From Candidatus Micrarchaeota archaeon (lineage in GTDB: Archaea > Micrarchaeota > Micrarchaeia > Micrarchaeales > Micrarchaeaceae): a stretch of DNA of 64,000 nucleotides. Both the position numbers and the translations under genes were made by a program. The stretch is taken from positions 86,369 through 150,368 of the forward strand of contig JAGWHU010000003.1 in NCBI GenBank assembly GCA_028866575.1, read 5' to 3'. Shown here piece after piece: positions 25,263 to 32,798 of this stretch; position 1 is the stretch's first letter; each line of letters begins with the position of its first letter. The notes under the pieces are model-generated. The model was not told the DNA's origin. It was given only the letters and a program-made list of their open reading frames with translations, and did not search any database.

Positions 25263-27113
25263 ATGAACGGCTCAACATATTCAAATGCGGTCTCGAAATT
25301 GTCAGAGGCGATAGGCAAGGCCGCGGGCAAACTGGGCCACAGCGCGGAAAACATAACGGGCACAATAGAATTCTCGAAGGGATTCGGGGATTTCTCGTCA
25401 TCCATATCGTTCAGGCTTGCAAAGGAGCTGAAGAAGGATGCGAATTCCATAGCAAGGGAAATAATGTCAAAAATGGAAAAGCCGGGGTTTGTCAGTGAAA
25501 TAACGGTTGAAAACGGTTTCCTTAATTTCCATTTGGACAGGAACGCGTTTGCTGAAATGGTCCTGAGGCCAAATGAAAATCCAGCCAAGCGCAAGGCAGG
25601 CAAGGTCATAATAGAGTATCCGAGCGTAAACCCGAACAAGCCATGGCACATCGGTCACCTAAGGAACGCGCTTCTCGGGGATTCGATATCCAAGATGTAT
25701 TCTGCCCTGGGCTTCGATATAGAGCGCGAGGACTACATAGACGATCTGGGCTTGCAGATGGCCGAAACGCTGTGGTGGTACGTGAGCACAAACCGGAAGC
25801 CAGAAAAGAAATTCGATCACTGGCTCGGTGAGGAATACGTTAAGGCCAACCAGCACATAAACGAGGAATCTGCAAAGAGCGGCATATCGGACATGATGTC
25901 GCTGATGAGCCAGGACGGAACGTATGAATCGAAGCTCCTGAGGGACGTGGTGAATGAATGCGTGAAGGCTCAATACGAAACCGCGTTCAACCTTTCCATA
26001 TTCCATGACCTGCTCGTATGGGAAAGCGACATAGTAAGGGAGAAGCTCCTCGAAAAGGCGCTGCATATGCTCAAGGGCCACGGGTTCGTGGAAACGCCCA
26101 AAGAAGGGGATTACGCCAATTGCATCCTAATCGATCTCAAGAAAATAAAGGATCTCCCTGAAGAATTCAAGGGCCTGAAGGAAGACGTCAAGGTGCTGGT
26201 GAGGAGCAACGGCGCGCCAACGTACATAGCCAAGGACATAGCCTTCCACATGTGGAAATTCGGGATGATAGAGAATACGTTCAAGTACTCCGCATTTATG
26301 GGAAGGCAGCCGAATGGCGATGCGTTGTACACGACCAGTCCGGAGGGCAAACAGATGGATTTCACCAACGCGAAGATCGCGATAAACATCATAGACGTAA
26401 GGCAGAGCCACCCGCAGTCTGTCCTGAGGCTTGTGTTCAGCACCATGGGCAAAAAGGACGAAGCCGGAAATATCAGGCATCTGGCATACGGGATGGTCGA
26501 GCTTGAATCAGGGGCGCTCTCGGGGAGAAAGGGCACATGGCAGGGTTACAGCGCAGATGACCTGCTAAGGGAAACGGAGGCAAAGGCGATGACCCTTGTA
26601 AGCTCAAGGTTCAAGCTTGGCAGGGAGGAGGAGCATGAGATAGCAAAGGAGGTCGCAATCGCCGCAATAAAGTTTGAATTCCTGAAAGTCAGCCCTGAAA
26701 AAAAGATAGTGTTCTCGTGGGAAAAGGCGCTGAACTTCGAGGGTAACTCAGGCCCCTATGCCCAATACATGCATGCTAGGGCGTCAAGGATAATGGAGGA
26801 AGCCCCGAAGGAATTATTGAAAAAGGAAATGCGTATACCGGAACTGAATGAATCGGAGTTTGCGCTGATAAAATTAATCTCCAAGAAGGGATTTGTGCTT
26901 GAAAAGGCCGTGAAAGAGCTGAGGCCAAACGTGATAACCGATTACATAAGCGAGCTCGGCTATGCGTTCGCGAGCTTCTACGAGAACTCGCCGATACTCA
27001 AGGCAGAATCTGACAGCGAGAAGCTAATCAGGATCAAGCTAACCGCTGCGTTCAAGGATTCGATGAAGGAGATGCTTGAAGTTATCGGCATATGTGCATT
27101 GGAAAGGATGTGA
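25263..27113 (+). CDS. argS: Arginyl-tRNA synthetase
   Basis: The 616-residue class I enzyme has the N-terminal additional domain (about 1-105), then YPSVNPNKPWHIGHLRNALLGD with the HIGH motif at 129-132 and the Rossmann core. The C-terminal anticodon-binding helices contain the family's YAQYMHARASRI string. The KMSKS site is replaced by LSGRKGTWQGY, a form common in ArgRS. It charges tRNA-Arg; a tRNA-Arg gene lies 336 bases downstream. It is coupled to the upstream acetyltransferase. Confidence 0.95.
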   Translation: MNGSTYSNAVSKLSEAIGKAAGKLGHSAENITGTIEFSKGFGDFSSSISFRLAKELKKDANSIAREIMSKMEKPGFVSEITVENGFLNFHLDRNAFAEMVLRPNENPAKRKAGKVIIEYPSVNPNKPWHIGHLRNALLGDSISKMYSALGFDIEREDYIDDLGLQMAETLWWYVSTNRKPEKKFDHWLGEEYVKANQHINEESAKSGISDMMSLMSQDGTYESKLLRDVVNECVKAQYETAFNLSIFHDLLVWESDIVREKLLEKALHMLKGHGFVETPKEGDYANCILIDLKKIKDLPEEFKGLKEDVKVLVRSNGAPTYIAKDIAFHMWKFGMIENTFKYSAFMGRQPNGDALYTTSPEGKQMDFTNAKIAINIIDVRQSHPQSVLRLVFSTMGKKDEAGNIRHLAYGMVELESGALSGRKGTWQGYSADDLLRETEAKAMTLVSSRFKLGREEEHEIAKEVAIAAIKFEFLKVSPEKKIVFSWEKALNFEGNSGPYAQYMHARASRIMEEAPKELLKKEMRIPELNESEFALIKLISKKGFVLEKAVKELRPNVITDYISELGYAFASFYENSPILKAESDSEKLIRIKLTAAFKDSMKEMLEVIGICALERM

Positions 27114-27323
27114 CTAGTCTTCAGCGTATGGTATGGGATACCTAAACCCCTTTACCGGGGTCGGGAGGCGCAATCCATAGCATTCGGAAGGCGGTAGTAT
27201 TACGGACCCTTCTGCAACCGGCCTCTTGCTTCTCCTCTTTTTTGTCTGCTTCTCTGCCTCCTTCCTTAATAGCGGCGCTACAGAATCATTCTTGGTATTT
27301 GACACAGGTTTCCTAACTTCCAT
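27114..27323 (-). CDS. Small basic hypothetical protein
   Basis: The 69-residue product is Lys/Arg-rich in its first half (LLRKEAEKQTKKRRSKRPV) and Pro/Gly/Tyr-rich in the second (GLRLPTPVKGFRYPIPYAED). No family is recognised. It has an ATG at 27323 with a GGTAAT-like ribosome site and a TATA stretch (tatatatat, about 27353-27362) upstream on its strand, which supports it being real. It is convergent with argS with no gap. It probably binds nucleic acid, by composition only. Confidence 0.5.
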   Translation of the reverse strand: MEVRKPVSNTKNDSVAPLLRKEAEKQTKKRRSKRPVAEGSVILPPSECYGLRLPTPVKGFRYPIPYAED

Positions 27324-27449
27324 ATTACCATCAATTCATATACGATATGCGAGATATATATAGTTTACTGATTCTGGGCAATGCCTGGGGATTGCAAAAT
27401 CGCTTAATCCGTTAATGTTTAATATAACTATCCTTCTAAAATTAATGAA

Positions 27450-27556
27450 GGGCCTGTAGCTCAGCTTGGATAGAGCGGCATCCTCCTAAGGTGAAGGTCG
27501 TGGGTTCAAAGTAAACTTTTGATAGTCCGAAAGTTATGAAAATCCCACCAGGCCCG
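27450..27556 (+). tRNA. tRNA-Arg (anticodon CCT), intron-containing
   Basis: The acceptor strands GGGCCTG/CAGGCCC pair, discriminator G. The D arm GCTC-AGCTTGGATA-GAGC and the anticodon loop CTCCTAA give anticodon CCT. The T arm would be GTGGG-TTCAAAT-CCCAC if 32 nt within the T loop are removed. The anticodon stem has a weak 27-43 pair. No CCA is encoded. This rare-codon Arg tRNA would read AGG, a codon used heavily in this genome. Confidence 0.93.
27511..27542 (+). other. tRNA intron in the T loop with bulge-helix-bulge
   Basis: The 32-nt insert lies between tRNA positions 59 and 60. A full bulge-helix-bulge can be drawn. The T stem GTGGG/CCCAC is the outer helix. A 4-bp central helix TTCA/TGAA has 3-nt bulges AAG and AAT on opposite strands. 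The intron stem pairs TAAACTTT with AAAGTTA around a GATAGTCCG loop. Cutting after the second base of each bulge gives exactly the expected mature T loop TTCAAAT. Confidence 0.9.
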
Positions 27557-27569
27557 TAATGGTGTATGC

Positions 27570-28631
27570 ATGGTAGTCAAAAAACAGGGCAAGGATCCCA
27601 AAATGACGGGCAAGGAGCCTGTCTTCATAGTCAAGCCTGCGCTCAAGAACTTCGGGCTCGATTACCTTCACATAACGCTTCTCGCGCTTGTTGTGGTATT
27701 GATTGTGCTTGCGTTCGCGCTAAGCTACTTCAAGCAGGGCGTTGTCATAACCAACTGCCAGTACGGATCTATGTCAAACGGAACCTGCAACACCACGATG
27801 CACACGAGCGCGCAGGCGCTTGCAGCGGCAAGCAGGTACCTTGCGGCGTATTCCAGCATAAACACGTCGCTCTCGCTCATACCGTACTTCTCGCTTGTGA
27901 ACGAGTCTGAGGTAAGCTACCTGCCGCAGAGCAAGGAATGGCTCGTGGTAACCCCGTACATAGACCCGTACAACAGGAACATAACATTCAACATCTCAAT
28001 GGCTCTCCACGATTCGAACCTGAGCATCGCAAACTCCTACCTCCAGACGCTCAAGCCGGCAATCCCCACGAACGACAGCGTGGCTGCTCTCGGAACAGTG
28101 AGCCTGTACGGAGAATCCGCATGCAAGACCTCTCTTCCAATACCGATATACGTTGTGACTGACCCGTATGCGCCAGGAATGCTTAACGCGCTCAACACCA
28201 CAATAAGCGCCGCAAGGAATTACGGCAACACCATAAACGTGAGCTACTTCTTCATATTCGGCGGCTATTCAATACAGTACTACAAATCCTTCGGGATCGA
28301 GCAGACGCAGCAGCTTGGAAGGTACCTCGTATGCGCGTCCAAGCAGCGCGGGACGTTCGCGCCCTTCGTATCAAACCTGAGCATGGCATACACCGGAAAA
28401 CCGATCCCGAACCAGACGCTGTACCAGATAGTGCAGGGCTCCGGCCTCAACGCAACTGAATTCGGCTCCTGCATGCAGAACGTCACCACGACCCTGAACA
28501 TACAGGCGCAGTTCGCAAGCCTGTACCACATAGTATCTACACCGGAGATAATAGCAAACTGCAGGTACTCCACGATACCGCAGACGCTTGATTACGCAAT
28601 AAATTATTCTGTTAAGCACCTAAACGGCTGA
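27570..28631 (+). CDS. Membrane-anchored DsbA-like protein lacking the CxxC site
   Basis: The 353-residue product has a cytoplasmic basic head, a signal anchor (about 34-54, ITLLALVVVLIVLAFALSYF) and an extracytoplasmic part dense in N-x-S/T sites. Residues ~185-340 follow the archaeal DsbA-like thioredoxin pattern (IPIYVVTDPYAPG, then the helical insert with LVCASKQRG and GSCMQN). The redox site normally written DPxCPxC reads TDPYAPG (197-203), so both cysteines are gone. It may be a structural or binding relative rather than an oxidase. The GGTG site at 27561-27564 supports the ATG at 27570, which is 13 bases after the tRNA. Confidence 0.65.
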   Translation: MVVKKQGKDPKMTGKEPVFIVKPALKNFGLDYLHITLLALVVVLIVLAFALSYFKQGVVITNCQYGSMSNGTCNTTMHTSAQALAAASRYLAAYSSINTSLSLIPYFSLVNESEVSYLPQSKEWLVVTPYIDPYNRNITFNISMALHDSNLSIANSYLQTLKPAIPTNDSVAALGTVSLYGESACKTSLPIPIYVVTDPYAPGMLNALNTTISAARNYGNTINVSYFFIFGGYSIQYYKSFGIEQTQQLGRYLVCASKQRGTFAPFVSNLSMAYTGKPIPNQTLYQIVQGSGLNATEFGSCMQNVTTTLNIQAQFASLYHIVSTPEIIANCRYSTIPQTLDYAINYSVKHLNG

Positions 28632-28641
28632 ATATGGTTTG

Positions 28642-29115
28642 ATGTACTTAATAGCTGGAATAGACCCCGGAAAGACGTGCGGGATAGTCTGCCTGGACCT
28701 GAAGGGCAAGCTGCTGTACAGGGCCCACAGGACCTTCGGCGGGCACGATTGGCTCATAGAGGTACTTAACGGCGTGGGCACGCCGGTAATAGTGGCAAGC
28801 GACAAGCCCAACGCCAGCGAGCTTGTAAGGAGGGTGAACAGCGCCTTCAGGTCAAGGCTTTTCAGCCCGGAGAGGGAGTTCAAGGTGGGCGAGAAGAGGA
28901 TCGCAGCGATGGGCCTCGGCATAAATAACCCGCACGAGAGGGACGCATACGTGGCCGCGATATCCGCCTATCACGCATACGAGAACAAATTCAAGCAGGT
29001 AGAGCACATAGCGATGGAAAACAGGTACAAGGACGTGGACGAGCTCAAGGCCAGGGTTGTTGAAAGGCATTCCATAAGGGAAGCCATTGATGGAAGGAAG
29101 GCAAACCGGAAATAG
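28642..29115 (+). CDS. RNase H-like (DUF460-type) predicted nuclease domain protein
   Basis: The 157-residue product opens with the RNase H/RuvC-like strand IAGIDPGKTCGIVCLDLKGK, whose Asp is the expected metal ligand. VIVASDKPNASELVRRVNSAF follows, and NPHERDAYVAAISAYHAYE provides the late Asp/Glu. This matches the nuclease domain of archaeal DUF460 proteins, which are usually much longer; here it stands alone. A nucleic acid processing role is inferred. It follows the DsbA-like gene by 10 bases. The start ATG is at 28642, one codon after an in-frame TTG. Confidence 0.72.
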   Translation: MYLIAGIDPGKTCGIVCLDLKGKLLYRAHRTFGGHDWLIEVLNGVGTPVIVASDKPNASELVRRVNSAFRSRLFSPEREFKVGEKRIAAMGLGINNPHERDAYVAAISAYHAYENKFKQVEHIAMENRYKDVDELKARVVERHSIREAIDGRKANRK

Positions 29116-29201
29116 ACAACAAGCTATTTAAACCTAATTAGAGCATACTGAATACTTCACATTGAATTTTCACGAACCAGTATAATATTACCTTACTAGT
29201 G

Positions 29202-30062
29202 ATGCTTTTGGAAAGGACCCGACACCTGCGACCCAGGTTGAGAAGCAAAGGGCTTTCATTGGAAATAAGGTGCAAAGCCAACGTGCTGCCGCTGAAATCG
29301 CTGCTTTTCGCAACCGCATATGCGAACAAGCACGCGATAAAGCACAGGAATTCAAACATTTCCCTATATTCCGGAAGGCTGAATTCCCAGATAAGCAGGA
29401 TATCATCCATAATAAACGTGCTCAACGCCCACTCGAAGGGCCAGAAGCACCACCAGCAATTCCATGGCGAGCCCCAATCGCCTGGCTCGGATCCCGACGA
29501 TCCAGACATGCATTCAAAAAGCATAGAAACGGCAACAAACACGTACGTTGATCTGTTCTATAGCGTTGGAAAGGAGGAAAGGAAGAGCTACATAGAATCG
29601 TTCAACAGCGCGAGAAAGACCAAGATAAAGCCGGAGAGGAACCTTCTTGTACTGCCTGCGCTAATGGCCGAGCTGAAGATGCCAAAGGCGGAGGTATCAA
29701 GCGCAATCTTCCGATCGTTGTACAAGATGCCGTTCAAGATACTGCACGAATCCAGCAAGGCAGCGCTGCACGTGGCGCTTTTCGAGCAGAACATAGCCAT
29801 AAGGACGATACCTTACGGCACAGTAGAAAGCTTTTCCAAATCAATGCAGATGCTTGAAACCAAGATAAAGGATGTCGAAAACGGGGTCATACAGCCGCAG
29901 GAGGACGAGGACACTAAGGCCAACTTCATAGACGAGGCTGCAAAGTTCTCGAAGGACACGGAAATAAACATAGTCGATATAATATCCGAGAAGGTAGGGA
30001 CCGAAAACGCGATGCTGACAAGGCTGAACAGGATAATGAGAAGGGTAAATACTAATTATTAA
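29202..30062 (+). CDS. Hypothetical protein, 286 aa
   Basis: I do not recognise this family. The first ~100 residues are basic and low in complexity, ending in a His/Gln/Pro/Asp-rich stretch (KGQKHHQQFHGEPQSPGSD). The remainder is a helical soluble domain (IKPERNLLVLPALMAELKMP, AIFRSLYKMPFKILHESS) with an acidic linker. An internal ATG at 29513 would give the C-terminal domain alone and is a real alternative start. TATA-like tatttaaac lies at about 29124-29132. The opposite strand is open over part of the N-terminal region, so this segment is the least certain. Confidence 0.5.
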   Translation: MLLERTRHLRPRLRSKGLSLEIRCKANVLPLKSLLFATAYANKHAIKHRNSNISLYSGRLNSQISRISSIINVLNAHSKGQKHHQQFHGEPQSPGSDPDDPDMHSKSIETATNTYVDLFYSVGKEERKSYIESFNSARKTKIKPERNLLVLPALMAELKMPKAEVSSAIFRSLYKMPFKILHESSKAALHVALFEQNIAIRTIPYGTVESFSKSMQMLETKIKDVENGVIQPQEDEDTKANFIDEAAKFSKDTEINIVDIISEKVGTENAMLTRLNRIMRRVNTNY

Positions 30063-30099
30063 ATAAGATGATACGAAAGGTATTATCTTGCCAAGAGAT

Positions 30100-30174
30100 G
30101 CTCCTATCGTCTAGTCCGGTCAAGGACACGGCCCTCTCAAGGCCGAGGCTCGGGTTCAAATCCCGATGGGAGCA
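30100..30174 (+). tRNA. tRNA-Glu (anticodon CTC), insertion anchor
   Basis: The acceptor GCTCCTA/TGGGAGC includes one T-G wobble and has discriminator A. The anticodon stem CGGCC/GGCCG encloses CTCTCAA, giving anticodon CTC. The T arm is TCGGG-TTCAAAT-CCCGA. No intron and no encoded CCA. Its last 11-14 bases recur twice downstream (30825-30838 and 31507-31517), bracketing two A/T-rich genes. Confidence 0.95.
30161..30174 (+). repeat. tRNA-Glu 3'-end repeat, copy 1 (within the tRNA)
   Basis: TCCCGATGGGAGCA, the T-stem 3' strand, acceptor strand and discriminator of tRNA-Glu. It is the intact copy of a sequence that recurs after each of the two following genes. Confidence 0.75.
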
Positions 30175-30213
30175 TATGCGAATAGATATCTTTGCAATAA
30201 AGAGGTTGATGGA

Positions 30214-30801
30214 GTGGTGAAATATGGATTTAGATTACATAAGGTAATAAATAATTTGAGACCCAGTGAAGATGCTTCACTTTTGGAAGTTATAGCAAAA
30301 AACAAATCCTTAAATCAGAATGTAAGAGAACATGCAATAAATAGATTAGATTTAGATAGAAGTGAGGATTGCATTAATTCTTTGGCGCTTGATAGGGAAG
30401 AACCATTTAAGATAAGAAATGCTGCAATATCAAGGATGCATGATGTTGGCTTTATCAGGGGCCTCGCCCTTGATAGGACGGAACACTATTATGTCAGAAG
30501 GCCTGCCATAAGAAAATTAAATTATAACGATGCTGTAATAGCCCAAATAGCACAAGATAAAACACTTGAACAAGATGTTAGGGAGTTTGCAATAACACGA
30601 AAAGTCAGAGATGTTGCTTTATTAAGGAAAATCGCTGCAGATAAAACAGATGCTCAGCCAGTTAGGGTATTTGCATCGCATAGGATAAATATTCTTCTAA
30701 GGAGCGAGGAAACAGAAGGTGCCATAAATGAACAAAAAAACAAAAAGAGTAGCGAAGGCTATGCAGTTCAGCGTAGTTCCGCTTCTTCAATCCCAAAGTA
30801 G
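30214..30801 (+). CDS. HEAT-like repeat protein in tRNA-Glu insertion
   Basis: The product of about 195 residues is a chain of short helical repeats with the recurring pattern VREHAINRL, KIRNAAISRM, YVRRPAIRKL, VREFAITRK, PVRVFASHRI at about 23-32 residue spacing, i.e. HEAT/ARM-like. Such proteins are binding scaffolds. There is no ATG near the start: GTG at 30214 after GAGGTTGAT is my choice. The only nearby ATG (30224) is in another frame and stops after seven codons. Base composition and codon use are far more A/T-rich than in neighbours. The 3' end overlaps the next reading frame. It begins 39 bases after tRNA-Glu, as expected for foreign DNA inserted at a tRNA end. Confidence 0.6.
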   Translation: MVKYGFRLHKVINNLRPSEDASLLEVIAKNKSLNQNVREHAINRLDLDRSEDCINSLALDREEPFKIRNAAISRMHDVGFIRGLALDRTEHYYVRRPAIRKLNYNDAVIAQIAQDKTLEQDVREFAITRKVRDVALLRKIAADKTDAQPVRVFASHRINILLRSEETEGAINEQKNKKSSEGYAVQRSSASSIPK

Positions 30802-31471
30802 CGCACATATACCCAGTAGAGTAATCCCAATGGGAGCAAAAGGGAGATTGGAACCTACAGAGTTGACTAAAATGGAAAAGCAAAGATTAGATACTATCCT
30901 AAAATTTATGACAGAGGTGAATAAGCTAAAAAGAGTAAGAAGAACTGGATGGGTCAGGTCTAAAGTTAAAAATCCCGAAAGTGTTGCTGACCATTCCTTC
31001 AGCACCGCACTTCTGGCTTATATTATTGCTAAGGATTTAAAGCTGGATGCCAACAAAGCGATGCTAATGGCACTAACTCACGATATAAATGAAGTAATAT
31101 CTGGGGATATCGCAACACGGCATAGGGAAGAATTGCAAGAAACGAGCAACGTAGAAAAAGCCAAAGTTGAACATAAAAGTCATATGAAAATGCTCTCACA
31201 TCTACAAAGGAAAGATAGGGGGGAATTTACAAAAATCTGGAAAGAATTAAAGAACCAAAGTTCAGAAGAAGCAAAGCTCGTCAAGCAAATAGATGCTCTT
31301 GATTATATAATACAGATTGCATTATATTCAAAAGAAGTTGATAAAAAGAGGTTCGAAACATTTTTCCTTACTGCAAGAAAGAAGATATCGAATCCAGACC
31401 TTCTTTATATTTTCGACAAAGTCAAAAAGACAGTTTATGGAAACAAAAAGATAAACAAAGGAGCGATTTAA
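30728..31471 (+). CDS. HD-domain phosphohydrolase (YfbR/HDDC2-like) in tRNA-Glu insertion
   Basis: The core from residue ~49 on is an HD-type 5'-nucleotidase-like protein. LKRVRRTGWVRSKVKNPESV leads into ADHSFSTALLAYIIA (metal His), and LTHDINEVISGDI is the HD motif. Relatives hydrolyse dNMPs or similar nucleotides. A GGTG site supports ATG 30728, but the first 48 residues are unlike the family and span a tRNA-end repeat. ATG 30872 gives a family-sized 199-residue protein. The repeat inside the N-terminal region suggests the gene arrived as a unit joined at that site. It is strongly A/T-rich. Confidence 0.75.
   Translation: MNKKTKRVAKAMQFSVVPLLQSQSSAHIPSRVIPMGAKGRLEPTELTKMEKQRLDTILKFMTEVNKLKRVRRTGWVRSKVKNPESVADHSFSTALLAYIIAKDLKLDANKAMLMALTHDINEVISGDIATRHREELQETSNVEKAKVEHKSHMKMLSHLQRKDRGEFTKIWKELKNQSSEEAKLVKQIDALDYIIQIALYSKEVDKKRFETFFLTARKKISNPDLLYIFDKVKKTVYGNKKINKGAI
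30825..30838 (+). repeat. tRNA-Glu 3'-end repeat, copy 2
   Basis: TCCCAATGGGAGCA matches the tRNA-Glu end in 13 of 14 positions. It lies between the HEAT-like gene and the conserved part of the HD gene. Confidence 0.65.
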
Positions 31472-31506
31472 TGACAAAAAGACATAGAACCCAAGTGGGT
31501 AACGCT

Positions 31507-31517
31507 CGATGGGAGCA
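31507..31517 (+). repeat. tRNA-Glu 3'-end repeat, copy 3
   Basis: CGATGGGAGCA is identical to the last 11 bases of tRNA-Glu. It lies 35 bases after the HD gene stop and marks where A/T-rich sequence returns to normal composition. A small hairpin (acccaagtgggt) lies just before it. Confidence 0.65.
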
Positions 31518-31580
31518 ATGGGATTAGGGATAATGCTCGCAATAGGCTAAAGATTTAATGGCCAGCCTTAATAAAGCAAT

Positions 31581-31594
31581 AGCTTTATAAAGCT
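31581..31594. promoter_or_regulatory. Palindromic operator candidate for the ArsR-type regulator
   Basis: AGCTTTATAAAGCT is a perfect 14-bp palindrome placed just upstream of the TATA-like ttataatata (31601-31610) and the ATG at 31614. Autoregulation by the encoded ArsR-type dimer is the likely use; this is inference. Confidence 0.5.
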
Positions 31595-31613
31595 AAAGGT
31601 TTATAATATATTC

Positions 31614-31943
31614 ATGGACATGTTTTATGCGCTTGCTGAACCGCGTAGGAGAAAGATAATAGAAATGCTTGCAACTAACGGGCAGATGTCCGCGACAGAG
31701 ATAAGCCGCAACTTCAGGATAAGCCCGCAGGCAATATCGCAGCACCTCAGGATACTTCTGGAAACGAGGCTCTTGCGGATGGAAAAGCATGCGCAGCAGC
31801 ACATATACAGGGTAAACCCGGATTCGATCCTTGAGCTGGAGGCATGGGTCAGGCAAACGAAAAAATTGTGGGATGCGCGTTTTGACAGGCTGGACGAGGT
31901 ATTGAAAGAGGAAAATAGACACTCGAAAAAAACAAAGATGTGA
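31614..31943 (+). CDS. ArsR-family winged-helix regulator
   Basis: The 109-residue product is a standard ArsR helix-turn-helix: ALAEPRRRKIIEMLATNG, then MSATEISRNFRISPQAISQH for the recognition region and LRILLETRLLRM for the wing. It has no metal-binding cysteines. It belongs to the subgroup that is encoded directly upstream of AHSA1/SRPBCC proteins, which is also the case here (6-base gap). The leader is very short, so translation may be nearly leaderless. A palindrome sits upstream of its TATA element. Confidence 0.88.
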   Translation: MDMFYALAEPRRRKIIEMLATNGQMSATEISRNFRISPQAISQHLRILLETRLLRMEKHAQQHIYRVNPDSILELEAWVRQTKKLWDARFDRLDEVLKEENRHSKKTKM

Positions 31944-31948
31944 TTTGT

Positions 31949-32440
31949 ATGGCTGAACCAAGCGAAAAAAGGGAATTGACAATAACGCGCACGTTCGATG
32001 CGCCGCGGAATCTGGTGTGGAGGGCGTGGACCGACAGGAATATTGTGCAGAAATGGTGGGGACCGAAAGGGGTTACGAATCCCACGTGCGAATGGGACCC
32101 GAGGCCTAAAGGCAGGATAAACATAGTGATGCAGGCCGGGAAGGAAATGGGGGATTTTGCAGGCCAGAGGTGGCCTATGGACGGAAAATTCATAGAAGTG
32201 ACTCCTGAAACAAGGCTCGTATTCACATCCAGGGCAATAGACGAAAGGCAGGAGGCGCTCGTAGAGAATATGGTGACTGTAGAATTAGAGGAAAGGGCAG
32301 GTAAGACATTTATGAAACTGCACATAGTCGTAACCAAGGCTGATGCCGGAAGGGCGAAGATGATGCTGGAAGGCATGGAAATGGGATGGAACTCGCAGTC
32401 GGACAAGCTGGTTGAGGAAGTGCACAGGATGCGGGGTTGA
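31949..32440 (+). CDS. AHSA1/SRPBCC-domain protein
   Basis: The 163-residue product is a START/SRPBCC fold with the AHSA1 markers FDAPRNLVWRAWTD, KWWGPKG and the C-terminal GMEMGWNSQSDKLVEEV. Such proteins pair with ArsR regulators and bind hydrophobic ligands; some are linked to stress. A GTG at 31940 overlapping the regulator stop is an alternative start. The ligand is unknown. The sequence is close to bacterial members, so lateral gain of the pair is plausible. Confidence 0.85.
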   Translation: MAEPSEKRELTITRTFDAPRNLVWRAWTDRNIVQKWWGPKGVTNPTCEWDPRPKGRINIVMQAGKEMGDFAGQRWPMDGKFIEVTPETRLVFTSRAIDERQEALVENMVTVELEERAGKTFMKLHIVVTKADAGRAKMMLEGMEMGWNSQSDKLVEEVHRMRG

Positions 32441-32551
32441 CACGATGACAGGAAGCCATTACAACAGAAAGCCAGCAAGGATTCTTCACAGTGCCGATTG
32501 GTCAAATACCATTTAGGTGCAGGTTAAACGTAAGGTGTGAAGGGTGAAACC

Positions 32552-32794
32552 ATGACCTACAAGGCATACATAGACAACATAAAGGCGAAGACCGGGAAGG
32601 ATCCCGAGTACTACAGAAAGGAGGCGAAGAAGAAGGGGCTTGTCAGGCACGGCGATCTCCTAAAATGGCTTAAGGGCAAGGAAAAGCTGGGCCATGGGCA
32701 TGCGAACGCGATAATCCTGTACATACAGGAGCCCGAACTCGCAAGGAAGAAGATTGCCGAAGATGCGAAAAAGGAGAAGGCTAAGAAAGGGTGA
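32552..32794 (+). CDS. DUF4287-domain small protein
   Basis: The 80-residue product matches DUF4287: YIDNIKAKTGKDPEYYRKEA, GDLLKWLKGKEKLGHGHANA and a Lys-rich tail. The family is common in bacteria and often found with DUF5655; no biochemical role is established. GGTGAA eight bases upstream supports the ATG. It is 4 bases ahead of a SnoaL-like gene, in a likely operon of small stress-type proteins. Confidence 0.82.
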   Translation: MTYKAYIDNIKAKTGKDPEYYRKEAKKKGLVRHGDLLKWLKGKEKLGHGHANAIILYIQEPELARKKIAEDAKKEKAKKG

Positions 32795-32798
32795 AACT

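Noticed and set aside
29138..29542. Minus-strand open frame over the N-terminal part of the unknown gene at 29202
   Set aside because: Possible but weaker: no ribosome site or TATA element in the right place, and a Trp-rich, unlikely composition. It lowers confidence in the first 100 residues of the forward gene.
30224..30247. ATG of a seven-codon frame near the HEAT-like gene start
   Set aside because: It has a GGTGA-like site but stops at once; either a relic of the insertion or chance. Not called as a gene.
32445..32516. 23-codon open frame between the AHSA1 and DUF4287 genes
   Set aside because: No ribosome site and no recognisable motif; treated as spacer.
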